DNA from: an uncultured Sphingomonadaceae bacterium
GTDB lineage: Bacteria > Pseudomonadota > Alphaproteobacteria > Sphingomonadales > Sphingomonadaceae
Direction: 5' to 3'
Length of the DNA stretch: 6,715 nt
NCBI GenBank assembly: GCA_938003725.1
Contig: CALKXX010000177.1
Location: 1-6,715 of the forward strand
Positions 1 through 5,639 of this stretch are shown here, in pieces. Within the stretch, counting starts at the first letter, position 1; every line of letters starts with the position of its first letter. The notes beneath the pieces were generated by a model that searched no databases, was not told the origin of the DNA, and worked only from the letters and a program-made list of their open reading frames with translations. The position numbers were made by a program, and so were the translations under genes.

Positions 1-1
1 A

Positions 2-73
2 TCCGGAAGTTCGGGATCATCCGGAAGTTCTGGATCGTCAGGTAGCTCTGGCTCTTCGGGTAGCTCCGGTTCA
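2..73 (+). repeat. Four imperfect 18-bp tandem repeats encoding SGSSGS
   Basis: Units lie at 2-19, 20-37, 38-55 and 56-73, and the array may continue upstream of the window. Units 1 and 2 differ at two third-codon positions (15 and 18 of the unit). Units 3 and 4 use GGT AGC where the first two use GGA AGT. All differences are synonymous, so the SGSSGS pattern is kept exactly at protein level while the DNA has drifted. In-frame unit copying followed by purifying selection is the simplest reading. Confidence 0.8.
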
Positions 74-406
74 TCCTCTAGCAGCAGTTCGAGCAGTTCC
101 AGTTCGTCCTCGTCTAGTTCAAGCGGTGGATCAACCAGCACTTCTTCTGGAGCGACAGGCGGATCAACCAGCACGTCTTCCGGCGCAACCGGCGGCTCGT
201 CAAGCTTTGGTGGAAACAGCAGCTCAACAAGCTCTTCCACAAGCGGCAGCACCAGCACGTCTTCTGGTGGCAGCAGCGGAGGATCAACCGGTGGTTCGAC
301 CGGCGGAACGGATGTTCCGGCGCCTCCGGTCGTCTTGCTCTTCGGCGCAGCGGCAGCAGCGGTGTTTGCCCGTCGCCGCAAAGCGAAAAAGGCAGTTGCT
401 GCCTAA
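2..406 (+). CDS. Ser/Gly/Thr-rich PEP-CTERM-type exported protein, C-terminal 134 residues (5' partial)
   Basis: The frame is open from the window edge to the TAA at 404-406, so the N-terminus and signal peptide lie outside. What is visible is a low-complexity stalk: SGS repeats (2-73), an unbroken run of 18 serines (71-124), two copies of GGSTSTSSGAT (125-190), further Ser/Thr/Gly, then GGST GGST GGT (278-310). It ends with DVPAPP (311-328), a hydrophobic Val/Leu/Ala segment of about 14 residues (329-370) and a basic RRRKAKK tail. Motif, membrane helix and Arg cluster in that order are the layout of PEP-CTERM sorting signals, which are processed by exosortase and linked in other bacteria to exopolysaccharide and surface assembly. 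VPAPP is a variant of the usual PEP core. Ser/Thr-rich stalks in such proteins are often glycosylation candidates. The upstream domain, and so the function, cannot be seen. A terminator follows 24 bases after the stop, so this is the last gene of its transcript. Confidence 0.85.
   Translation, partial: SGSSGSSGSSGSSGSSGSSGSSGSSSSSSSSSSSSSSSSSSGGSTSTSSGATGGSTSTSSGATGGSSSFGGNSSSTSSSTSGSTSTSSGGSSGGSTGGSTGGTDVPAPPVVLLFGAAAAAVFARRRKAKKAVAA
125..190 (+). repeat. Direct 33-bp repeat pair encoding GGSTSTSSGAT
   Basis: Copies at 125-157 and 158-190 encode the same 11 residues and differ only at synonymous third positions. They lie immediately after the 18-serine run, inside the stalk of the Ser/Gly-rich protein. 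A shorter 12-bp unit (GGST, 278-301, then a partial GGT) follows further on. This is coding repeat structure, not a mobile or regulatory repeat. Confidence 0.8.
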
Positions 407-429
407 ACTCAGCAATGCGACCCATTGAT

Positions 430-460
430 AAAGCGGCTGGAGCGATCCGGCCGCTTTTTT
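430..460 (+). terminator. Intrinsic (Rho-independent) terminator of the PEP-CTERM gene
   Basis: The arms 430-441 and 446-457 form a 12-bp hairpin with one G-U pair around a GCGA (GNRA-type) tetraloop, rich in GC near the loop. The 3' arm runs into six T's (455-460). It lies 24 bases past the stop at 406 and before the serS start at 518, so it should separate the two transcripts. The opposite strand has only a short T run, so it probably works in one direction only. Confidence 0.9.
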
Positions 461-517
461 CTTGGGCACTGTATTCGGGCTTGCCTGATTTGTGTGCTCT
501 GGGCATAGGCTTTGGCC

Positions 518-1798
518 ATGCATGATCTAAAATATATACGTGAGAATGCCGTTGATTTCGACGCGGCTTTGGCGCGACGAGGGGCTTCGCCGATAGCGGC
601 GGATCTTTTGACGTTGGATGAAAGCCGGCGCGCTCTAGCCACAGAGATGCAGCAAGCGCAAGCACGGCGCAATGAAGCATCGAAAGCAATCGGCAAGGCA
701 AAAGCCCAGGGAAATGAGGAAGCTGCCCAAGCTTTGATGACAGAGGTTGCCGAACTCAAAAAAACGCTCCCTGCGTTGGAAGAGAAAGAACGTGACGTTG
801 CGACAAAGTTGAAAAACACACTCGCTGGCTTGCCCAATCTCCCCGATGAAGACGTTCCCGCCGGCGCTGATGAAGACGACAATGTCGAGATTGAACGCTG
901 GGGCACGCCGCGTAGTTTTGATTTTGAGCCAAAAGAACATAGCGATATCGGTCCCTCTCTGGGTTTGGATTTTGAAACCGGGGCGAAAATGTCGGGCGCA
1001 CGCTTTACGTTTTTACGCGGACAGATGGCGCGGCTGCAAAGGGCACTTGCCCAGTTCATGCTCGACAAGCAAACGCTGGAAAATGGCCATACCGAATGCG
1101 CTCCGCCTCTGCTGGTGCGAGAAGAAGCGATGTTTGGTACCGGGCAGCTGCCCAAATTTTCGGAAGATTCCTTTCAAACGACTGACGGCCGCTGGTTGAT
1201 TTCGACCTCGGAAATCAGTTTGACGAACAGCGTCCGTGAGCAGATTTTGGACGAGGCTCAACTGCCCATTCGGTTGACCGGCTTGACCCCTTGTTTCCGT
1301 AGTGAAGCCGGCGCGGCGGGCAAAGATACGAAAGGGTATATCCGCCAGCACCAATTTGAGAAAGTGGAACTGGTGGCGATCACGCGGCCCGAGGATAGCG
1401 AAGCGGAACATGCGCGCATGACCAAAGCGGCGGAATCGGTTTTGCAAGCGCTGGAGCTGCCCTATCGAAAAATGTTGCTTTGTGCCGGTGATATGGGGGC
1501 AACAGCGCGAAAAACCTATGATCTGGAGGTTTGGCTTCCGGGGCAGGATAGCTATCGCGAGATTTCGAGTATCTCCAACACCGGTGAATATCAGGCACGG
1601 CGGATGAATACCCGCTTCCGGCCTGCGGGTGAGGAAAAGGGCACACGGTTTGTCCATACATTGAACGGATCGGGGCTCGCGGTGGGCCGGACGCTGGTTG
1701 CCGTGCTCGAAAATTATCAGCAGGAAGATGGCTCTGTGACGATTCCGGCCGCGTTACAGCCTTATATGGGCGGGATCACGAAACTGGAAATACCCTGA
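518..1798 (+). CDS. serS: Seryl-tRNA synthetase
   Basis: Cytoplasmic class II aminoacyl-tRNA synthetase that charges tRNA-Ser (and tRNA-Sec where present) with serine using ATP. The 426 residues match the usual bacterial length of about 425. Residues 1-105 are the tRNA-binding N-terminal domain, with a charged helical hairpin at about 35-100 typical of the SerS coiled-coil arm. The catalytic core shows the serine-binding TxE loop as T230-S231-E232, motif 2 as CFRSEAG (259-265) followed by RQHQFEKVE (276-284), and motif 3 as GSGLAVGRTLVAVLEN (384-399). I chose ATG 518 (MHDLKYIREN, the expected SerS N-terminus) over an in-frame TTG at 512. No clear Shine-Dalgarno sequence precedes it. It begins 58 bases after the terminator, so it should have its own promoter, and its TGA shares one base with the surE ATG. 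Identification is very secure. Confidence 0.98.
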   Translation: MHDLKYIRENAVDFDAALARRGASPIAADLLTLDESRRALATEMQQAQARRNEASKAIGKAKAQGNEEAAQALMTEVAELKKTLPALEEKERDVATKLKNTLAGLPNLPDEDVPAGADEDDNVEIERWGTPRSFDFEPKEHSDIGPSLGLDFETGAKMSGARFTFLRGQMARLQRALAQFMLDKQTLENGHTECAPPLLVREEAMFGTGQLPKFSEDSFQTTDGRWLISTSEISLTNSVREQILDEAQLPIRLTGLTPCFRSEAGAAGKDTKGYIRQHQFEKVELVAITRPEDSEAEHARMTKAAESVLQALELPYRKMLLCAGDMGATARKTYDLEVWLPGQDSYREISSISNTGEYQARRMNTRFRPAGEEKGTRFVHTLNGSGLAVGRTLVAVLENYQQEDGSVTIPAALQPYMGGITKLEIP

Positions 1799-2562
1799 TG
1801 CGTATATTGCTCACCAATGATGACGGCTTTGATGCACCCGGCATAAAGGTGCTGCACGATATCGCGCAGCATTTTTCCAACGATATATGGATTGTAGCGC
1901 CTTCGGATGAGCAATCGGGGGCGGGGCATTCATTGACACTGACCCGGCCGCTACGCATCCGTCAACGCGGGGACCAGCAATATTCCGTCGATGGCACGCC
2001 GACCGATAGTGTGATGATGGCGGTCGCAAAAATCATGAAAGATGGTCCTCCGGATTTGATACTATCCGGCGTCAATCGGGGCGCCAATCTGGGCGAGGAC
2101 GTCACCTATTCAGGCACGGCATCAGCGGCGATGGAAGGCGCGTTAGCGGGCATCCCCTCGATCGCGCTAAGCCAAGCCTATGGCCGCGGCGCGATCGGCA
2201 ATGACGTGCCCTTTGATGCCGCAGTAAAATGGGGCGAAAAGGTACTAGGCCCCCTGGTCAAAAACCGCATGGACCACCGCACATTGGTCAATATCAACTT
2301 CCCCGCCTTGCCCGCCGGTGATGTAAAGGGCGTGCGCGTGGTATCACAGGGAATCCGCGATTATGGGCGCCTGCAGATTGTGAGCAACCGCGATCCACGT
2401 GGGTTTGAATATCACTGGTTTGGCCTGGGCCCGATGGTCGAAACGCCGGCACATAGTACCGATCTGGAGGCTATTGAGGATGGCTATGTCTCTGTGACCC
2501 CGCTACATTTGGACCTGACACATTATGAGTCCATGGACATGCTGAAACAGCTTTATGATTAG
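1798..2562 (+). CDS. surE: 5'/3'-nucleotidase SurE (survival protein E)
   Basis: SurE is a cytoplasmic, metal-dependent phosphatase that removes phosphate from nucleoside 5'- and 3'-monophosphates. It can also act on short polyphosphate in characterised members, and it is associated with stationary-phase and stress survival. The 254 residues match the family length. The N-terminal MRILLTNDDGFDAPGI carries the metal-binding pair D8-D9. S40 in DEQSGAGHS and N93 in SGVNRGANLG complete the metal site, matching D8, D9, S39 and N92 of the E. coli enzyme. The YSGTASAAMEGA stretch (104-115) is also characteristic. Its ATG overlaps the serS TGA by one base (TGATG), so translation is probably coupled. 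A weak TGGAAA lies about nine bases upstream, inside serS. The pcm gene often found next is missing; a LysM/LytM lipoprotein gene follows after 98 bases. Confidence 0.98.
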   Translation: MRILLTNDDGFDAPGIKVLHDIAQHFSNDIWIVAPSDEQSGAGHSLTLTRPLRIRQRGDQQYSVDGTPTDSVMMAVAKIMKDGPPDLILSGVNRGANLGEDVTYSGTASAAMEGALAGIPSIALSQAYGRGAIGNDVPFDAAVKWGEKVLGPLVKNRMDHRTLVNINFPALPAGDVKGVRVVSQGIRDYGRLQIVSNRDPRGFEYHWFGLGPMVETPAHSTDLEAIEDGYVSVTPLHLDLTHYESMDMLKQLYD

Positions 2563-2648
2563 GTTGAATTAACGGCGGTTCTGAAGAACATTTGGGCCGG
2601 GGCTGGCAACTCGTCCAATTATTGCTAATAAGACAAAAGTTTTGGGGC

Positions 2649-2652
2649 AGGA
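2649..2652 (+). promoter_or_regulatory. Ribosome binding site fixing the LysM/LytM lipoprotein start
   Basis: AGGA lies eight bases before the ATG at 2661. That Met is followed at once by a lipoprotein signal peptide. An in-frame TTG at 2592 would put 23 extra residues before the signal peptide and has no such site. Confidence 0.7.
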
Positions 2653-2660
2653 ATTTGGTA

Positions 2661-3713
2661 ATGCGTTATTTTACAATCCTGATTTTGATGCTGTCAGTTT
2701 CCGCATGCATACCACCGGGGCGCGGATTTGACAGGTCGTCAAGCAGTGCGCCGGCCGATGCACCAAAGCTTGAAACTGACCAGGCCGTGTTGACGCAAAA
2801 TTCTGGACCTTCCGTCTGGCAGTCCCGAAATGTTGTTGCAAATGCGGGGCAGGTGGATGGCGGAACCTATATCGTGCAACCTGGCGATACCCTGCGCGGC
2901 ATCGCCAATAAAACGGGTGCCGGATCACAGATTATTGCACAGACCAATGGATTGGTGGACCCCTATATTATCCAACCCGGTCAGCGGTTAATAATCACTG
3001 GCGGGCGCTATCACCAGGTGAATGCGGGCGAAACCGGTATCGCGATTGCCAGAGCCTATGGCGCGCCTTGGCGTGAGGTCGTGGCGCTCAACGATCTGGA
3101 AGAACCATTTATCTTGCGCGTGGGGCAAAAATTGCTGCTGCCGGCTGCCACGCCGCTTGATCCGGCCAATATGTCCATTGAGCAAAGAGCCGCGGCGTTT
3201 GATCTGAACATTGACGATATCGTTACCGGAAGCGATCCTGCATTGGCAGATAATGGCGGCGGGGTAGCGCCATCGGAGTGGCGCAAAGCTATCTCGCCGG
3301 AGGCCGCTATTGTCAGGCCCGCTGGCTTTACTGGGCGTTTCAACTGGCCGGTAAATGGGAAACTGCTGTCCAGCTTTGGTAGCAAAGGCGGCGGCAAAGT
3401 GAATGACGGGCTTAACATCGGCGTACCGCAAGGCACCCCGATCCAAGCAGCAAGTGACGGCGTAGTGGCCTATGCTGGCGATGAAATAGGCGTCTTCGGC
3501 GGCTTGATATTGATCAAGCATGGTGATGGTTGGGTCACGGCTTATGGTCACGCGGAAAAATTGAGCGTGACCCGGGGACAGAAGGTAAAAATGGGGGAGA
3601 TCATTGGTCTAGCTGGCGCGAGCGGGTACGTCAAAGAACCTCAATTGCATTTTGAGATCAGAAAAAACCGCAAGCCGGTTAATCCTATCAACCATCTTCC
3701 CAAAATTAGCTGA
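2661..3713 (+). CDS. NlpD-like lipoprotein: two LysM domains plus degenerate LytM (M23) domain
   Basis: Predicted 350-residue envelope lipoprotein that binds peptidoglycan. Residues 1-15 are a signal peptide and LSVSAC forms a lipobox, making C16 the lipidated cysteine. A Ser/Pro/Asp linker follows, then LysM1 (about 69-113, starting YIVQPGDTL) and LysM2 (about 117-161, diverged, starting YHQVNAGET). The C-terminal LytM/M23 fold spans about 247-346. Active M23 enzymes have HxxxD, a separate His, and HxH. Here HxxxD reads N248-D-G-L-N252 and HxH reads Q328-L-H330, while H297 (YGH) and H330 remain. Two zinc ligands and one catalytic His are therefore lost, so hydrolase activity is unlikely. Characterised degenerate LytM proteins (NlpD, EnvC) activate cell-wall amidases during division, and the position after surE fits NlpD. 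An amidase-activator role is inference. The K+ channel gene begins six bases after the stop. Confidence 0.9.
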   Translation: MRYFTILILMLSVSACIPPGRGFDRSSSSAPADAPKLETDQAVLTQNSGPSVWQSRNVVANAGQVDGGTYIVQPGDTLRGIANKTGAGSQIIAQTNGLVDPYIIQPGQRLIITGGRYHQVNAGETGIAIARAYGAPWREVVALNDLEEPFILRVGQKLLLPAATPLDPANMSIEQRAAAFDLNIDDIVTGSDPALADNGGGVAPSEWRKAISPEAAIVRPAGFTGRFNWPVNGKLLSSFGSKGGGKVNDGLNIGVPQGTPIQAASDGVVAYAGDEIGVFGGLILIKHGDGWVTAYGHAEKLSVTRGQKVKMGEIIGLAGASGYVKEPQLHFEIRKNRKPVNPINHLPKIS

Positions 3714-3719
3714 TCCGGC

Positions 3720-4781
3720 ATGGCAAAAAAACCTGGCCATAAATTGTCTGACTATGTCGCGCTGCGACGGCGGATAAATTTGCCTATCTGGGCCGACATC
3801 TCCATCCGTGTTGGATTTGTACTCGCGCTCATCGGCATGGCAATTGCCGTTCACTGGTTTGATCGTAACGGCCTCCAAGACAGCTATGACGGAGACGTCA
3901 GTTTTCTGGACGTTGTGTATTTCACGATGATTTCCATAACGACGACAGGCTATGGTGACATTGCACCCGTGACGGAACGCGCACGTATGTTCGATGCGCT
4001 CGTTGTGACTCCAATTCGCATTTTTGTCGTGCTAATCTTCGTAGGCACGGCCTATAATTTTGTATTTAAACGAACTTGGGACAAATGGCGTATGAAAATT
4101 ATCCAAAGCAATTTGCATGACCATATCGTGATTGCCGGGTTCGGGACCAGCGGCAAAGAAGCGGTTCAGGAACTATTGGCGCGCGGCACCAAACCGGAAG
4201 AGATTGTTGTGGTTGATCCATCCGATGAGGCGCTGGCGGACGCCGAGAAACTGGGTTGTGCAGTGATTAACGCCGATGCCACCAGAGACATTACGCTGAT
4301 GGATGTAAAAATTTCCCGGGCGCGCTCGATGATCGTGTCCGCGGGACGGGATGATACCAGCATATTGATCGTCCTGACGGCCCGGCATCTCGCCTATCAT
4401 CTGCCGATCAGTGTAGCGGTGAAGGCATCGGACAACGAACTTTTGGCGCGTCAGGCCGGTGCAACAACGGTCATTAATCCGGTCAGTTTTGCCGGATTGC
4501 TATTGGCGGGTAGCTGCGAAGGACCGAAAGTATCTGATTATCTCAATGACCTTGCCTCGGCGAATGGCCGGGTCAAACTGATCCAACGTGCGGTACAGGA
4601 AGCAGAGGTCGGTTTGGCCATGAACGATGTGGTCAAAGATGGCCTTGGCGTCCGCATTCATCGGAACAATGAAGTCTTTGGTTTCTGGGAAACGGAAACA
4701 AAGAAACTTGAGGCTGGTGATATTATTGTCGAGATAATTCCGGGCAATAACGTCGACACTGACGAAAAGGAAAGCGCATAG
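3720..4781 (+). CDS. Two-TM potassium channel with cytoplasmic RCK (TrkA-N/TrkA-C) domain
   Basis: Inner-membrane K+ channel subunit of 353 residues, of the Kch/MthK-like 2TM-RCK type, expected to act as a tetramer. TM1 is at about 28-47, the pore helix at about 60-74, the selectivity filter TTTGYGD at 74-80, and TM2 at about 92-114. The cytoplasmic RCK N-lobe starts at about 135 with HIVIAGFGTSG, whose G140-x-G142-x-x-G145 forms the dinucleotide-binding loop, and D166 ends the second strand (VVVDP). This suggests gating or modulation by a nucleotide or NAD(H)-type ligand, which is family knowledge. A TrkA-C-like segment covers about 285-340. The ATG lies six bases past the upstream stop with only a poor Shine-Dalgarno sequence, suggesting translational coupling and one operon with the LysM/LytM lipoprotein. 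The filter is intact, so K+ selectivity is well supported; ligand and direction of regulation are not known from sequence. Confidence 0.95.
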   Translation: MAKKPGHKLSDYVALRRRINLPIWADISIRVGFVLALIGMAIAVHWFDRNGLQDSYDGDVSFLDVVYFTMISITTTGYGDIAPVTERARMFDALVVTPIRIFVVLIFVGTAYNFVFKRTWDKWRMKIIQSNLHDHIVIAGFGTSGKEAVQELLARGTKPEEIVVVDPSDEALADAEKLGCAVINADATRDITLMDVKISRARSMIVSAGRDDTSILIVLTARHLAYHLPISVAVKASDNELLARQAGATTVINPVSFAGLLLAGSCEGPKVSDYLNDLASANGRVKLIQRAVQEAEVGLAMNDVVKDGLGVRIHRNNEVFGFWETETKKLEAGDIIVEIIPGNNVDTDEKESA

Positions 4782-4792
4782 AGTTAAAATTG

Positions 4793-4820
4793 TTGCACTT
4801 GCGAACAAATGGCATAAGCT
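4793..4820 (+). promoter_or_regulatory. Weak candidate promoter for the alpha/beta hydrolase
   Basis: In the 81-base gap after the channel gene, TTGCAC (4793-4798) resembles a -35 box and TAAGCT (4815-4820) is a poor -10 box at 16-base spacing. The -35 matches five of six consensus bases, but the -10 only about three. The gap shows no terminator, so read-through from the channel gene is also possible. Confidence 0.2.
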
Positions 4821-4851
4821 AGGTCCTGACCCTAAGCGCCCCCGATATCGC

Positions 4852-4855
4852 GGAG
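4852..4855 (+). promoter_or_regulatory. Ribosome binding site of the alpha/beta hydrolase
   Basis: GGAG lies seven bases before ATG 4863. It supports that start over the next in-frame Met at residue 7. Confidence 0.65.
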
Positions 4856-4862
4856 TGTCCAT

Positions 4863-5582
4863 ATGCCGCATAGAATTCCAATGCCGACCGGCCTTCGTCC
4901 GCCCGGGATATTTGCACAATTTGGTGAATTGGCACTTCCGCTTGATTTGATTCATTTTGGCCTGCAATGGCCGCGCCTGGTCACTGCCCCGCGCGGAGAT
5001 GGCCGTCCGGTTTTTTTGATACCGGGCTTTCAGGGTAGTGAACTTTCGGTTGCTCCGCTCAAGTCCTTTTTGACGCATATCGGTTATCATGTTGAGGATT
5101 GGGGGCTGGGCCGCAATGGTGGTTCGGTCGATCGCGATGTCGCCCGTTTCACTGCATTGGCCCGGGAACATTTCGACGAAAATGATCGCCAGCCGTTGAC
5201 GTTGATCGGCTGGTCACTGGGCGGCATCATTGCCCGCGAAGTGGCCCGGCTGTCGCCGGATCTGGTGCGCGAGGTGATCACCATGGGTACGCCGCTGATT
5301 GGCGGTCCCAAATATACCGCCGTCGGCGCGCGCTATGCCAAGGCGGAAAAACTGCGATTGGACGAGTTTGAGAAAGACGTACATGCGCGCAATCTAATCG
5401 GCCTGAAGCAACCGTTGACCGTCATCTACACCCCCCGTGACGGCATTGTCAGCCCGCAGGTTGCCAAGGATATCTACAACCCGCAGGCGCGCAATATCTG
5501 TGTGGATGGTGGACATCTCGGATTGGGCTTTAATCCCAAGGTATGGCGGATCATTGCCGACCGGCTGGCTGAACGGGACTAG
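4863..5582 (+). CDS. Alpha/beta-fold hydrolase (esterase/lipase-like), cytoplasmic
   Basis: A 239-residue alpha/beta hydrolase with no signal peptide or membrane segment. The sequence shows the first core strand and oxyanion-hole loop as PVFLIPGFQGSE (49-60), the nucleophile elbow GWSLG (116-120) with S118, the acid as D193 in TPRDGIVSP, and the base as H218 in DGGHLGLG. The triad is therefore complete and in canonical order. The GWSLGG elbow, the MGTPLIGGP segment (141-149) and the HVEDWGLGRNGG stretch (76-87) resemble lipase-like or PGAP1-like acyl hydrolases, so an ester of moderate size is a plausible substrate, but none can be named. The start at 4863 is supported by GGAG seven bases upstream. 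GC is about 58% by hand count, in line with the rest of the window. It stands 81 bases after the K+ channel gene and 57 bases before the next gene, so it may be transcribed alone. Confidence 0.9.
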   Translation: MPHRIPMPTGLRPPGIFAQFGELALPLDLIHFGLQWPRLVTAPRGDGRPVFLIPGFQGSELSVAPLKSFLTHIGYHVEDWGLGRNGGSVDRDVARFTALAREHFDENDRQPLTLIGWSLGGIIAREVARLSPDLVREVITMGTPLIGGPKYTAVGARYAKAEKLRLDEFEKDVHARNLIGLKQPLTVIYTPRDGIVSPQVAKDIYNPQARNICVDGGHLGLGFNPKVWRIIADRLAERD

Positions 5583-5629
5583 CGATTGGTTGATTGCTGC
5601 GCGTAACAAAGCTAATCCCAAAAAGTATC

Positions 5630-5634
5630 GGAGG
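5630..5634 (+). promoter_or_regulatory. Ribosome binding site fixing the GTG start at 5640
   Basis: A full GGAGG lies five bases upstream of GTG 5640, and the codons that follow encode a hydrophobic export segment. This is the strongest Shine-Dalgarno match in the window and is the main reason for calling the GTG start. Confidence 0.75.
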
Positions 5635-5639
5635 CGGAC

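Noticed and set aside
2..310. Repeats at the 5' edge as a possible CRISPR array
   Set aside because: Units are in frame, contiguous and without spacers, and all changes are synonymous, so they are coding repeats.
126..428. A 100-codon open frame on the + strand rich in Ala, Gln and Pro
   Set aside because: It is the frame-shifted shadow of the Ser/Gly repeat coding region, and it runs into the terminator of that gene.
512..517. TTG at 512 as the serS start
   Set aside because: It adds only two residues (MA) before the normal MHD SerS N-terminus, and no ribosome site favours it.
114..1155. Two long minus-strand open frames (114-701 and 409-1155)
   Set aside because: They lie antisense to the PEP-CTERM gene and to serS, cross the terminator, have no recognisable domain and reflect the low stop frequency opposite GC-rich coding DNA.
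1013..1657. A 214-codon minus-strand open frame inside serS
   Set aside because: It is antisense to the conserved catalytic core of serS, without a domain or ribosome binding site.
2578..2589. Small hairpin GTTC-TGAA-GAAC after surE
   Set aside because: The stem is only 4 bp and has no T run, so it is not a terminator.
2603..2631. Possible promoter upstream of the LysM/LytM gene (CTGGCA and TAATAA, 17-base spacing)
   Set aside because: Both boxes match consensus poorly, so it cannot be told from chance in a 98-base gap; co-transcription with surE is as likely.
2592..2660. TTG at 2592 as the start of the LysM/LytM gene
   Set aside because: It would place 23 residues before a good lipoprotein signal peptide, while ATG 2661 has AGGA at the right distance.
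4822..4850. Short inverted repeats (GGTC-CT-GACC and CGATATCG) between channel and hydrolase genes
   Set aside because: They are short enough to occur by chance, and nothing links them to a known operator.
4500..5171. A 223-codon minus-strand open frame spanning the channel-hydrolase gap
   Set aside because: It is antisense to the ends of two well-supported genes and shows no recognisable motif.
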